Below, one piece after another: positions 8,901-16,321 of a DNA stretch of 64,000 bases (positions within the stretch are counted from its first letter, which is position 1; each line of letters starts with the position of its first letter). The DNA is from Thermogemmatispora onikobensis (GTDB taxonomy: Bacteria; Chloroflexota; Ktedonobacteria; Ktedonobacterales; Ktedonobacteraceae), in the NCBI RefSeq assembly GCF_001748285.1, contig NZ_BDGT01000020.1, forward strand, positions 25,866 to 89,865, written 5' to 3'. The translations under genes and the position numbers were made by a program. The notes below the pieces were generated by a model, which was not told the DNA's origin, did no database searches, and saw only the letters and a program-made list of their open reading frames with translations.

Positions 8901-9056
8901 ACCGATGCCCACCGCCTCAATGTGGCCCTGACCCGCGCCCAGCGCAAACTGATTCTCGTGGGGCATGCTGCCGCACTGGAGGGGCTGCCGCTCCTGAGCG
9001 ATCTACTGAGCTACTGCCGCGAGCTGGGGGCCTTTATCTCAACGGAAGAGGAGTAA
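5934..9056 (+). CDS. Cas4/RecB-like nuclease fused to SF1 (Dna2/UPF1-like) helicase
   Basis: The 1040-residue protein joins two enzymatic parts. Residues about 120-395 form a RecB/Cas4-type PD-(D/E)XK nuclease: Cys137 in E-Y-C-P-R-Q, His162 in G-T-L-V-H, Asp278 in G-R-L-D, Glu291 and Lys293 in L-E-L-K, and a C-terminal Cys381-x2-Cys384-x5-Cys390 that with Cys137 should hold a 4Fe-4S cluster. Residues about 590-1030 form a superfamily 1B helicase: Walker A G-P-P-G-T-G-K-T (615-622), D-E-A-G (753-756), V-G-D-E-K-Q-L-P-P, T-Q-Y-R-M-H, D-R-F-Q-G-G-E and L-N-V-A-L-T-R-A-Q. This is the order seen in Dna2, suggesting ssDNA flap or end processing in repair. There is no CRISPR nearby. Two ATGs (5934, 5940) are possible; the ribosome site is weak. 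Ribokinase follows after 8 bp. Confidence 0.88.
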   Translation: MSMTLETAQQAGTCFLCSLAALTRPCAVPRLEGFLLAAWEQPASSGERLPCLLLKCTEGLVSLQLTRDYRRLVQELRARGRRARGLRLRAYHLPTPAQPTEQHGRPVLSYRADPWTLVVIEPDTLLNITDLLYAEYCPRQYLLQRLLPSEATLETLRGTLVHACFKELLKAHDRGSLTEESGQALTLLHQQLRRVLEHSRLELALLNLAPEQLEAEVAPHLESLANWFEQQRSTLWDVPLPAEGPAGPVSNPGEHGDHLVRAETFLLAPEIGLKGRLDVLWQQGGRRRLLELKTGGASGPLPRRNHRWQVHGYHALLTVRRQARTQKALATLLYSGTPGEAQAFGIPFSIRELQQVNEQRNLLAISHVTGEPCAPPGPGRCSKCALREECRLVSWLLDWEPPALAATSDATPASNAPALPPRAAGLTESDRAFFARYYRLLQAEGRASEQEQALLWQAPVAEHVARGMAIAGLTPLEPPQLTEQGEWVQRFRCENRSELRSGDEILLCDGHPLDGEVVTGTVLEIGAREVTVWTPELIAHPTLIERHATDVVHLRTLQNLWRWLDVEPRLRELVYGLRRPRFSDEPVTSRADFNREQNLAVERALQMQDYLLIHGPPGTGKTAVIAEIVKRLCQRGERVLLAAFTNQAVDNMLLRLEAEGFHDYLRLGHERSVAEGVQDHLLKHLAPLSPEPGEAATEEGRADLATARLRAALRMLPVVASTTATWSSERYAPAEAQGNEADSLLRFDVALIDEAGQLTVPALLGALRFARRFILVGDEKQLPPLVLSREAAEGGLRESLFSLLKRRDEEYLARHPGAESACVALTTQYRMHEQIAAFPSRYFYGGELRAHPSVARRQLSLGGPAAPRLGERAAILRALRPSQPVVFLDVTTPESEARVSQAEARLVRELVTALLARGVGPSQIGIIAPYRAQVANLRRHLVWKQYGAPHPALTIDTVDRFQGGERAAIIISFATTQPPPPDSLLYEFLTDAHRLNVALTRAQRKLILVGHAAALEGLPLLSDLLSYCRELGAFISTEEE

Positions 9057-9064
9057 GCCAGACA

Positions 9065-10084
9065 ATGGAGGAGCAGAAGCGCATTTTAGTGGTTGGTAGT
9101 CTGAACATGGATCAGGTGGTGCAGGTGCCGCGCCTGCCGGTGCTCGGCGAGACGCTGCTGGGTGCCGGCTCGTTGAAGCTGGTGCCCGGGGGAAAAGGCG
9201 CCAATCAGGCGGTGGCAATGGCTCGTTTAGGGGGGACCGTGATGATGGCCGGTCGAGTGGGCCGCGATCCTTTTGGACAGCAGCTACTGGCAGCCCTGCA
9301 GGCGGCAGGCGTCTCTACGGAGCTGGTGGCCAGCGATGAGGAGGAGGCCAGTGGCACGGCCTTTATTTTCCTCGTAGAGCAAGACAATGCCATCATCGTG
9401 GCGGCAGGTGCCAATGGCCGCCTCGGGTATGACACTGGGCACATGGCCCGCATCGAAGAGGCTCTGTCACACGCCTCGGCCCTGGTCCTGCAGCTTGAGA
9501 TTCCTCTGGCAACGGTTGAGCACCTGATCAAGGCAGCCCGGGCTGCGGCTGTCCCGGTCGTGCTGAACGCCGCTCCAGCCCAGCCTTTGAGTCCCGAGCT
9601 GCTGCGCCAGATCGAGCTGCTGATTGTGAACGAGCACGAGGCTCAGGCCCTGGTCACAGCCCTGGAGACAGCTCCCGGTTCCAGCGAGACCGTAGCTGAG
9701 CCAGGGGAGCCGGAGGCAAAGGATGGCCTGGCCCAGGCGCGCGCGCTGGCTCTGCGACTGCATGAGCAGGGAGTAGCAACGGTGGTGGTCACCCTGGGGG
9801 CGGCGGGGGCGCTGCTGGTCACCAGGGAGACCCAGGCAGGCAATGGCCTGCTCTCCCTCTATGAGCCGGCTCCCCGCGTCCAGGTGACCGATACGACGGC
9901 TGCCGGCGATTGCTTCGTGGGTGCATTGACGGTCGCGCTGCTGGAGGGCCAGGCCCCCGCTCAGGCTTTGCGCTTTGCGATCTACGCCAGTGCCCTGAAG
10001 GTGACGCGCTTCGGCGCTCAGTCTGGCCTGCCGAGCCGGAGCGAGGTGCTGGCTTTCCTGACCGGAGGCGAGCCTCCAGCTTAG
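9065..10084 (+). CDS. rbsK: Ribokinase, PfkB family
   Basis: It phosphorylates ribose (or a related sugar) with ATP. Visible motifs are the N-terminal G-S-L-N-M-D, P-G-G-K-G-A-N-Q-A-V-A-M-A-R-L-G (PfkB signature 1), V-L-N-A-A-P-A, the N-E-H-E-A motif, and D-T-T-A-A-G-D-C-F-V-G-A (signature 2 with the catalytic Asp and anion hole). At 339 residues it is about 30 longer than typical RbsK, because of a Glu/Pro/Ala-rich insert (about residues 202-222) in a surface loop. No ribose transporter is adjacent; it follows the nuclease-helicase by 8 bp and may be co-transcribed. Sugar specificity is inferred, since other PfkB kinases share these motifs. Confidence 0.85.
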   Translation: MEEQKRILVVGSLNMDQVVQVPRLPVLGETLLGAGSLKLVPGGKGANQAVAMARLGGTVMMAGRVGRDPFGQQLLAALQAAGVSTELVASDEEEASGTAFIFLVEQDNAIIVAAGANGRLGYDTGHMARIEEALSHASALVLQLEIPLATVEHLIKAARAAAVPVVLNAAPAQPLSPELLRQIELLIVNEHEAQALVTALETAPGSSETVAEPGEPEAKDGLAQARALALRLHEQGVATVVVTLGAAGALLVTRETQAGNGLLSLYEPAPRVQVTDTTAAGDCFVGALTVALLEGQAPAQALRFAIYASALKVTRFGAQSGLPSRSEVLAFLTGGEPPA

Positions 10085-10128
10085 TCTCCCGGCTGGCGGA
10101 GGACAGACAATGTCTCTACCGGCTTCTT

Positions 10129-10157
10129 TTGACAAGGCCTCGGCCTTGCGCTATATT
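10129..10157 (+). promoter_or_regulatory. Near-consensus sigma-70 promoter with palindromic spacer
   Basis: TTGACA (10129-10134), a 17-bp spacer, and TATATT (10152-10157). The spacer together with the last -35 base holds the dyad AAGGCC-TC-GGCCTT. It drives the SufT/MIP18-like gene starting at 10225. Confidence 0.75.
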
Positions 10158-10224
10158 TATGTGGAGTAATCCCTACTATGGTACTTGGAATATTGAGCTA
10201 TCAGCAGGGAAGGAGCAGCAGACT

Positions 10225-10536
10225 ATGCCCCAGATCAATGAGGCCGAGGTAATCGAGGCCCTGCGGGAATGTTACGATCCAGAGATTCCCGTCAATATCT
10301 ACGACCTCGGCCTGGTCTATGGGATCGATATCAATCAGGAAACAGGCCACGTGCATATTAAGATGACGCTGACATCAATGGGGTGCCCATTGGTGGGCGA
10401 CGTGATGTCTGAGGTCGAGATGCGCGTCAGCCAGGTCGAGCATGTCAAGTCATGCGATGTGGAGATGACCTTTGATCCTCCCTGGACGCCTGACCGCATG
10501 AGCGAAGATGCAAAGTGGGAGCTGGGTTTGATCTAG
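10225..10536 (+). CDS. MIP18/DUF59 family Fe-S assembly protein (SufT-like)
   Basis: The 103-residue product is a single DUF59 domain: E-V-I-E-A-L-R-E-C-Y-D-P-E-I-P-V-N-I-Y-D-L-G at the start, a central strand V-H-I-K-M-T-L-T, and the conserved S-M-G-C-P-L loop with the functional Cys, ending with D-V-E-M-T-F-D-P-P-W-T-P-D-R-M-S. Proteins of this family (SufT, PaaD C-terminal domain, eukaryotic MIP18) help deliver iron-sulfur clusters to target proteins. No suf or paa genes adjoin it here. The ATG at 10225 has GGAAGGAG upstream; a longer in-frame extension runs back into ribokinase and is ruled out by the promoter at 10129-10157. Role inferred from family. Confidence 0.88.
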   Translation: MPQINEAEVIEALRECYDPEIPVNIYDLGLVYGIDINQETGHVHIKMTLTSMGCPLVGDVMSEVEMRVSQVEHVKSCDVEMTFDPPWTPDRMSEDAKWELGLI

Positions 10537-11105
10537 CGAGTGTGGTGTCGCTTCCAGCGGCTGCGAATCTGGCCTTGGCCTTGCCACCACGCCCGCTGGC
10601 CGCAGAGGACAGACACCTCGCTCCCTCCTCCCCCACCATAGGGCTTGCCCTGACACGTGACCATCCCCCGGCAGCGCGGCGCTCCATCGCCTCTGTCCGC
10701 TTGCTGTCGCGACATTGGCTCGCTGCCTGCCGGCTGCGGTCTGTCACGTGTTATTTTTTTCTCTTTTTACCCTTCCCTTCGACAAAGCAGTGTGTTATAC
10801 TGAGTGTCGTCAATCAATACATTTATCTTCATAATATGAAAGGATGAGGAGCACCTTCTTCCGCCCTGGAAGGGAGCCCTCAAACGTCTTCTCTTCTTCC
10901 ACTCTCTGTGCTGCATCGCCAGCCCTGGCCTGGAAGGAGGGCACTTACTTGCAGCGAAAGAATCGTGAGAGGAAATACATGGGCAGCATCAGCTTCGTGC
11001 GAGCAGAGAAACTGGAGTCTCGGGAGCCGGGGCACGGGTGCAAGGGAGCGATCTAGGTAAGGATAGAGCAAGAAAATTGAGAGAGCAGGAGGTTTGAGAA
11101 GACTC
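10537..11105. other. Intergenic region before the LamG-like cluster
   Basis: About 570 bp without a supported gene. It holds two CACGTG sites in opposite extended contexts (ACACGTGAC near 10652 and GTCACGTGT near 10742), a T-rich run at 10750-10770 that may end transcription, and TATACT at 10796-10801 as a -10 candidate. An open frame at 10844-11056 has atypical composition and no family resemblance. Confidence 0.45.
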
Positions 11106-12149
11106 ATGGTCAGGCACTGTGAGTTTTGCTACGCAGCGGTGCCCGCGGATTACACCACGTGCCCTGTCTGCGGAGGGGCGCTAAGGGCGAGCCGGGGCGA
11201 GCCAGGCCCTCCGGCCCCACCTGGTGGACAGTCAGCGACGCCGATGTCGGCGGCGCCGCGGCGCCTATCCCATTTTCACCGCAGCGAGTTCTCGAAGAAG
11301 AGCAGCTTTTCGCTGTCGCGCACGCTGCGGCTCGGCTTCGTCTTGATGCTTTTCCTGTTTCTGACAGGGTTGGGCCTGCTCATCTACGGCGGCATCTACC
11401 ATCCAGCCCAACTGCGAGCGGGGGCCACGGCTACAGTCAGCGCTGCTTTGACGGCCCTCACGCAGAGTACTGCCCAGGCGCATGCCCACGCCACAGCAAC
11501 AGCCATTACCCAGGCTCATGCTACGGCCACCGCTGCCGCCCAGGCGACCGTCGTTGCTGCTGCTACGGTCACCGCCCAGCAGGCCACCTACACAGCGGCC
11601 ACGCAAGGAGCACCAACCCTGGTCGATCCTTTGACCGGGCAGAACGGCAATCTGTGGACCCTGGATAGCAACCTGCGCGAGGGCTGCCTCTTCTCCGGCT
11701 CTAGCTTGCATTCGATCGTCTCCAGCGACCATGTCTTCGTCCCTTGCCTGGCATTGGCTACGAGCTTTGCCAACTTCACGCTGCAGGTTCACATGCGCCT
11801 GGCGCGAGGCGATGGCGGCGGCCTGGTCTTCCGCGCGAACGCGGGTAGCGGCACCGGCTATCTCTTCTTCGTTGGCAGCGATGGGAACTATAGCCTCATG
11901 CTCTCCGATGGGACCCAGGCGAACGCTCTGGTGGGTGGCCCAACGCCAGCTATCCATACGGCGCCTGGCCAGGATAACTTGCTGACGGTGATCGCCCGCG
12001 GCTCATCAATCCTTCTCTATGTTAATAAGCAATACGTGGGCAGCGCCCAGGATACGAGCTTTAGCACGGGACAGATCGGGGTCTTCGCCATTGATCTTGG
12101 CCATGTGACCGATGCTGCTTTTTCCCAGCTCCAGGTCTGGTCGCGCTAA
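11106..12149 (+). CDS. Zinc-ribbon, membrane-anchored LamG-like protein (paralogue 1)
   Basis: The 347-residue protein has four parts. Residues 1-25 form a C-x2-C...C-x2-C zinc ribbon; residues about 70-100 are a transmembrane helix; residues about 105-160 are an Ala/Thr linker built on repeats such as A-T-A-T-A and Q-A-T-V; the last 180 residues are a beta-rich domain with G-G-L-V-F-R-A-N, Y-L-F-F-V, N-L-L-T-V-I-A-R-G-S-S-I-L-L-Y-V-N and G-Q-I-G-V-F-A-I, like the concanavalin/LamG or DUF1080 fold. The ribbon should be cytoplasmic and the beta domain outside, possibly binding glycans. I favour the ATG at 11106; AGGAGG lies 13 nt upstream, but a TTG at 11094 is possible. It opens a run of three paralogues. 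Confidence 0.8.
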   Translation: MVRHCEFCYAAVPADYTTCPVCGGALRASRGEPGPPAPPGGQSATPMSAAPRRLSHFHRSEFSKKSSFSLSRTLRLGFVLMLFLFLTGLGLLIYGGIYHPAQLRAGATATVSAALTALTQSTAQAHAHATATAITQAHATATAAAQATVVAAATVTAQQATYTAATQGAPTLVDPLTGQNGNLWTLDSNLREGCLFSGSSLHSIVSSDHVFVPCLALATSFANFTLQVHMRLARGDGGGLVFRANAGSGTGYLFFVGSDGNYSLMLSDGTQANALVGGPTPAIHTAPGQDNLLTVIARGSSILLYVNKQYVGSAQDTSFSTGQIGVFAIDLGHVTDAAFSQLQVWSR

Positions 12150-12290
12150 CCATCCATGCCCGTTTCTCCTCCTGCTCTCTGTCTGCATACCTTGCCGTCA
12201 GAACCAAAGCCAGAGATAACCAGGGGCAGGAGCGGTTTTCGCCCATGCTACCGCGCCCGGCTCGCTTCTCACAAGCTATGTTGAGATCAC

Positions 12291-12319
12291 TTGGCATAGA
12301 TTGAAAAGCATGTTATGCT
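12291..12319 (+). promoter_or_regulatory. Promoter of LamG-like paralogue 2
   Basis: TTGGCA at 12291-12296, a 17-bp spacer, and TATGCT at 12314-12319, 55 bp before the ATG at 12374. The paralogues are therefore likely transcribed separately. Confidence 0.6.
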
Positions 12320-12373
12320 GATGATGCATTCGGGAGTCACTACGCTCAGCCCTTGAGGAGGATCTTCTTACCT

Positions 12374-14104
12374 ATGCAATGCCAGATCTGCAAGGCCGAG
12401 CTGCCCGCGGGGGCACGGGTCTGCCCAGCCTGTGGCGCTCCTACTCCTTACAATGTGCTGGAGCCAGAGAAGGAGCAGACCTCGTCTTCTACGTTCGGCA
12501 GCCCAGATGATACGCTGATTAAGCACCGCTCCGAGAGGAGCGAAGAGTCGACTGGCGTCGAGGATAGCGAGCGCACCTTGCGCGCTCCCTACAGCGAGCC
12601 TACGGTACGAGCGCCTTCGCGCTGGCAGCAACCGCCGCCAGTGCCGGCCAGTGCCGAAGGGGAAGCGTCTGCCCAGCCGGGCGCGGCTCAAGCTTCGGCT
12701 TCGGGAGATGCGCATCCTCACGCCGATGCGGCAGCGGGTGCGACGCCAACGGCATCGCCAGCCAGCGGGCCAGCTGCGGCCCCTGCCCCCCCCTCTCAGC
12801 CCAGCAGTGTAGCGCCGGTCCCGCCGCCACGGGATGTGGCTACCAGCTATGGGTGGGTGCCGCCATCTGCCAGCTCTGGCAGTCCCTCCTATCCTGGCCT
12901 GAGCGGCACTGTTCCGCCCTCGCCCGCTCAATTCCAGACAGCGGGGGCCGCGCCGCCCCCAACCGCTGGTTCCCCGCCTCAGCCGGCCAGCCAGGTTAGC
13001 CAGAGTGGTATCTTAACGCCTCCTGGACCTGGCTATCCGCCCGCAGCAGCTCCGCAGCCAGGGCCTCTCAGTCCTTCTGGCGTCTCCTATCCTGGCTATC
13101 CACCTTCATTCTTCCCGCCCGGCCCAGCGAGTGCAGCAGGTCCTAACAGAGAGGCGGGCGCCGCCCTCCCTCAACAGAGTCAGCCTGGCTGGCCGTGGTA
13201 TTCACAGCAACCAGCCCCTGGAGCACCCGCACCAGGAACAGGCCCGGGCTTTCCCCCCGCTCCCTCTGCGCCAGGACAGGCCAGAGGAGGCCGGTCTACG
13301 TTGCTACTCATTCTGGCCATCTTGCTGATTTGTGTCATGATCCTGCTTGGGAGTACCGTCTACCTCGGCGTCATCCGCCCAGGCCAGGAGCATGCCGCCG
13401 CCACGGCCACGGCTCAGAGTGCCACAGCCCTCGCTCGCAGCCACCAGACGGCGACAGCCGTTGCTCAGGCGAATGCCACGGCCACGGTGACTGCTCTGCA
13501 GGACAATCCCCAGGCGTTCTATAGCTATGTCACCTCGCAGACTCCCCAGGTGAATGACTCGCTGGCCAGCCAGAGCGCCAGCAACTGGGATGATACACGC
13601 AATAACGATGGCAGCGGCTGCCAGTTCAACAATGGCGCTCTGCATATCCTGACTACTACCAGCACCCCGGCCTGGGCCTGCGCTGCCAACGCCTCGACGT
13701 ACCACAATCTGGCCTTCCAGGTTGATATGACGATGGTCAAGGGCGATAAGAGCGGCCTTCAAACTATGGCGGGCCTGGTCTTCCGCCTTAATGAGAACGC
13801 GAGCAGCTTCTATAGCTTCACCATCAGCCCCAGCGGTGCCTACCTGTTGAGTAAAGTCAATAACGGGAATGTCACCTATCTCTCTGAGGGCGTCAGCTCC
13901 GCCATTAACGCCAATCTCGGCGAGAGTAATACCCTGACCGTCATCGCCCAGGAGAATACGCTCATGCTGTTCGTGAACCAGCACTACCTTTCTACGGCTC
14001 ACGACAGCACCTTGACGAGCGGAATGGTCGGTCTGATTGCGCTGAACGCCGGCAAGATCTCCGCCGACGCTGCCTTCCAGAATGCGAAAATCTGGCGGCT
14101 GTAG
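12374..14104 (+). CDS. Zinc-ribbon, Pro-rich, membrane-anchored LamG-like protein (paralogue 2)
   Basis: The 576-residue protein starts with a zinc ribbon (C-Q-I-C and C-P-A-C within the first 25 residues). A long Pro/Ala/Ser/Gly-rich cytoplasmic stretch of about 270 residues follows, then one transmembrane helix (L-L-L-I-L-A-I-L-L-I-C-V-M-I-L-L-G), an Ala/Thr linker, and a LamG-like domain with G-L-V-F-R-L-N, F-Y-S-F-T-I, N-T-L-T-V-I-A-Q-E-N-T-L-M-L-F-V-N and G-M-V-G-L-I-A-L. The outer domain is clearly homologous to that of paralogue 1. GAGGAGG lies 12 nt before the ATG, the same long spacing as in paralogue 1; the upstream TTG at 12353 is less likely. The Pro-rich arm may bind a cytoplasmic partner. 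Function unknown. Confidence 0.8.
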   Translation: MQCQICKAELPAGARVCPACGAPTPYNVLEPEKEQTSSSTFGSPDDTLIKHRSERSEESTGVEDSERTLRAPYSEPTVRAPSRWQQPPPVPASAEGEASAQPGAAQASASGDAHPHADAAAGATPTASPASGPAAAPAPPSQPSSVAPVPPPRDVATSYGWVPPSASSGSPSYPGLSGTVPPSPAQFQTAGAAPPPTAGSPPQPASQVSQSGILTPPGPGYPPAAAPQPGPLSPSGVSYPGYPPSFFPPGPASAAGPNREAGAALPQQSQPGWPWYSQQPAPGAPAPGTGPGFPPAPSAPGQARGGRSTLLLILAILLICVMILLGSTVYLGVIRPGQEHAAATATAQSATALARSHQTATAVAQANATATVTALQDNPQAFYSYVTSQTPQVNDSLASQSASNWDDTRNNDGSGCQFNNGALHILTTTSTPAWACAANASTYHNLAFQVDMTMVKGDKSGLQTMAGLVFRLNENASSFYSFTISPSGAYLLSKVNNGNVTYLSEGVSSAINANLGESNTLTVIAQENTLMLFVNQHYLSTAHDSTLTSGMVGLIALNAGKISADAAFQNAKIWRL

Positions 14105-14383
14105 GCAGGCTTTCGAACGGGAGGAAGGAGATCAGCGGTGGTAATGTGACGAGAGGCGAGCCGCTGGCCCAAGTGTAGTGTAGAAATACCGCTCACCACG
14201 GGGATGGGGCAGGCCCTGCCCTCCCCGAGACTGCCAGCACTCGCGCCCTTCTCTCCCGCTGGAGGGTCTTCTGCACGCTTCGCCAGGTCCAGGCAGAGCT
14301 GGTCTTGTATACAGTGTTCATGCTATAGTAGCAGAGAGGAGCAGAAGGAGAGAAGCCTCTTGCCAAGCGAGGGAGTGCCATCT

Positions 14384-15472
14384 ATGCCAGGAAAGCAGCA
14401 CTCAAGCCGCCCACAGGTGAGCACTGGCGGCCCCGAACCGGAGCTACCACCACCTCACACGTGGACGTCAAGAGCAGAGGGGAGCAGCGAGATTTCCGCC
14501 GAAAGGCCAACAGAAGGAGGAGGGTCACAAGAGCAGGCTGAGACAGGGACGCTCGTGCAGACGCCTGCTGCTGAGCCTGCCCCTTTCCGGCTGCGCTCTG
14601 CCGGACTCTCGCGCGGTCAGTGGTGGCTCTATGGGTCGCTGGCCGCTCTGCTGCTGCTGACAAGCACGGCTCTGCTCGTGATGCTGACCACGGGCCAGGC
14701 CACGGCCATACTTCAGGCCCAGGCCACTGCCCGCGCCCAGGCCACGCGCCAGGTTCTGGCCAGCGCCAGCGCTCAGGCTGCAGGCACCGCGCAGGCCCTG
14801 GCAACCCAACAGGCGGCGATCTACGCCACCGCCACAGCCCAGAGCCTGGCAACAGCTCAGAATAGCCAGCTCACAGCGACCGCTACCGCCTACGACGAGC
14901 GCCTGAGCCAGATTACGCAGGGCCAGCCGGCCTTCAGCGACGATCTGAGCAGCCTCGATGAGAGCCACGGCTGGGACCAGGGCTTCAGCGACGCCGGCAC
15001 CGGCTGCTTCTTCAACAACGGCGCCTATGAGGCGCGAGCCGGTCACCCCGGACTGCTACAACCATGCCTCGCTCACAATACAAACTTCAGCCAGTTTGTC
15101 TACGAGGTCCAGCTGACAATTACCCACGGCCAGGAGGCCGGGCTGCTCTTCCGCGCCAGCAGCGATGGCCAGAGCTACTATCTTTTCCGCGTGAGCATCA
15201 ACGGCTCGTTCGCTCTTGATCTCTACCAGGGTCAGAGGGGCCAAACCCTGCTGACCGGCTTTAGCCCGGCGATCAGCAGCGGCCTGACGCAGACGAACAT
15301 TCTGGGCGTGCTGGTCAGTCAGGAGAGCATCGTGCTCTATGTCAACGAGCAGGCCGTGGGCAGCGTGCAGGACCACACTCTCTCAACGGGGGCGATCGGC
15401 GTCGTCGCCATCGATGATCAGCTGCCCTGTGTGGCTCAGTTCAGCAATGCCCAGGTCTGGGCCCTTCACTAG
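14384..15472 (+). CDS. Membrane-anchored LamG-like protein without zinc ribbon (paralogue 3)
   Basis: The 362-residue product has a short polar N terminus of about 75 residues with no Cys pairs, a transmembrane helix (W-L-Y-G-S-L-A-A-L-L-L-L-T-S-T-A-L-L), a long Ala/Thr/Gln linker of about 80 residues, and a LamG-like domain sharing G-L-L-F-R-A-S, Y-Y-L-F-R-V, S-I-V-L-Y-V-N-E-Q and G-A-I-G-V-V-A-I with its two upstream neighbours. The start at 14384 is chosen because GAGGGAG precedes it; an open upstream extension to 14204 is low quality. Loss of the ribbon suggests this copy has lost a cytoplasmic interaction. Transcription is probably independent, as TATAGT lies near 14325. Confidence 0.75.
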   Translation: MPGKQHSSRPQVSTGGPEPELPPPHTWTSRAEGSSEISAERPTEGGGSQEQAETGTLVQTPAAEPAPFRLRSAGLSRGQWWLYGSLAALLLLTSTALLVMLTTGQATAILQAQATARAQATRQVLASASAQAAGTAQALATQQAAIYATATAQSLATAQNSQLTATATAYDERLSQITQGQPAFSDDLSSLDESHGWDQGFSDAGTGCFFNNGAYEARAGHPGLLQPCLAHNTNFSQFVYEVQLTITHGQEAGLLFRASSDGQSYYLFRVSINGSFALDLYQGQRGQTLLTGFSPAISSGLTQTNILGVLVSQESIVLYVNEQAVGSVQDHTLSTGAIGVVAIDDQLPCVAQFSNAQVWALH

Positions 15473-15558
15473 TGAGCCGTCTGCGCCGTGGTCTGGAATC
15501 AGACAGGCTGCAGCCACCAGTCCGGAGCGCTTTGTGCATAAAGGCATGCCGCTGGGGG

Positions 15559-15828
15559 CCCCTGGCTTCATCCAGGGGAGAAAGATGGCATCCTGCTCAC
15601 CCTCACCCTGGGGTTGACTCAGCCGACTCTCCTATGGTATCCTGCTTTTCAGGCTGAAGGCACTGGCTTGTTTGTGACCAGCAACAGCTGTGCCTCATCG
15701 TGCAGAGGGGCGGCGGAGCAAACGGGTCAATTGCGCTCTCCTGTCCTACGGGGCGGTGGGCTGCTGTCAACCAGCCCTGAAGCCCGGGCCAACACAGCTG
15801 CGGGCAAGCCCCTGGCTTGAGTCAGGGG
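15559..15828. mobile_element. Paired CCCCTGG hairpins, possible IS200/IS605-type remnant
   Basis: Two short hairpins share the stem CCCCTGG with similar loops: 15559-15565/15572-15578 and 15809-15815/15822-15828 (one G-T pair in the second). Each is soon followed by a GTTGACT word. Subterminal hairpins of this sort mark the ends of IS200/IS605 elements. The 230 bp between them carry no transposase, so if mobile it would be a non-autonomous or decayed copy. It sits just before the serS T-box leader. Confidence 0.35.
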
Positions 15829-15853
15829 TCGTTGACTGAGTAAAGGCGAAGAA

Positions 15854-16127
15854 CAGGACAAGTACTTCATGCCTGCGAGCGCTAGAGAGCTGCGGGTTGG
15901 TGCAACGCAGTGCCGGGGATGAGGGAATCCACCTGGGAGCCCACGCGATGAGCGTTTGCGGTGGCCTCCGTTAACAGGCCAAATGAGGGATGGCTCTGCA
16001 CAGCCAGTTTCTAGAGTCTCTTGCTCTCTGGCTAGCCGGCAACAGAGCATCTAAACAAAGGTGGCACCACGATCGACGCAGCAATCAGCGTTGTCGTCCT
16101 TGCACAGTGGACGATAACGCTTTTTTT
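15854..16127 (+). promoter_or_regulatory. T-box riboswitch (tRNA-Ser, specifier TCC) of serS
   Basis: The leader shows nearly all T-box parts. The base of stem I is CAGG (15854-15857) with CCTG (15932-15935). The AGTA turn is at 15861-15864, opposite GAA-TCC-A, with the serine specifier TCC at 15928-15930. CTTCAT pairs with ATGAGG above it, and a distal AGAGAG and hairpin loop follow. The antiterminator is AAGG/CCTT plus ACGA/TCGT around the bulge TGGCACC (16062-16068); the TGGC pairs with a tRNA ending GCCA, as expected for tRNA-Ser. The competing terminator is a 13-bp stem (16087-16099 with 16109-16121) followed by seven T residues. Uncharged tRNA-Ser should switch serS on. Confidence 0.93.
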
Positions 16128-16321
16128 ATTGCTGCAGGACCGTTATAGGCGGTCAGTTGTCAGGCTCGCGGCCCCCTGGCCGGTTCGGGCTGCACCTGAC
16201 GTCTTGCAGCCAGGGCGGATCATAGTGATCTGACCATCCCGGCCAGCGAGCTGGCGCGCGCGACCTGCTACAGACCAAGGCCCAAGACCCATGTTTGAGG
16301 ACGAAAAGAGCAGAAGGAGGG

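Noticed and set aside
10844..11056. 70-residue open frame on the plus strand
   Set aside because: No family resemblance; it is probably part of an untranslated region before the LamG-like cluster.
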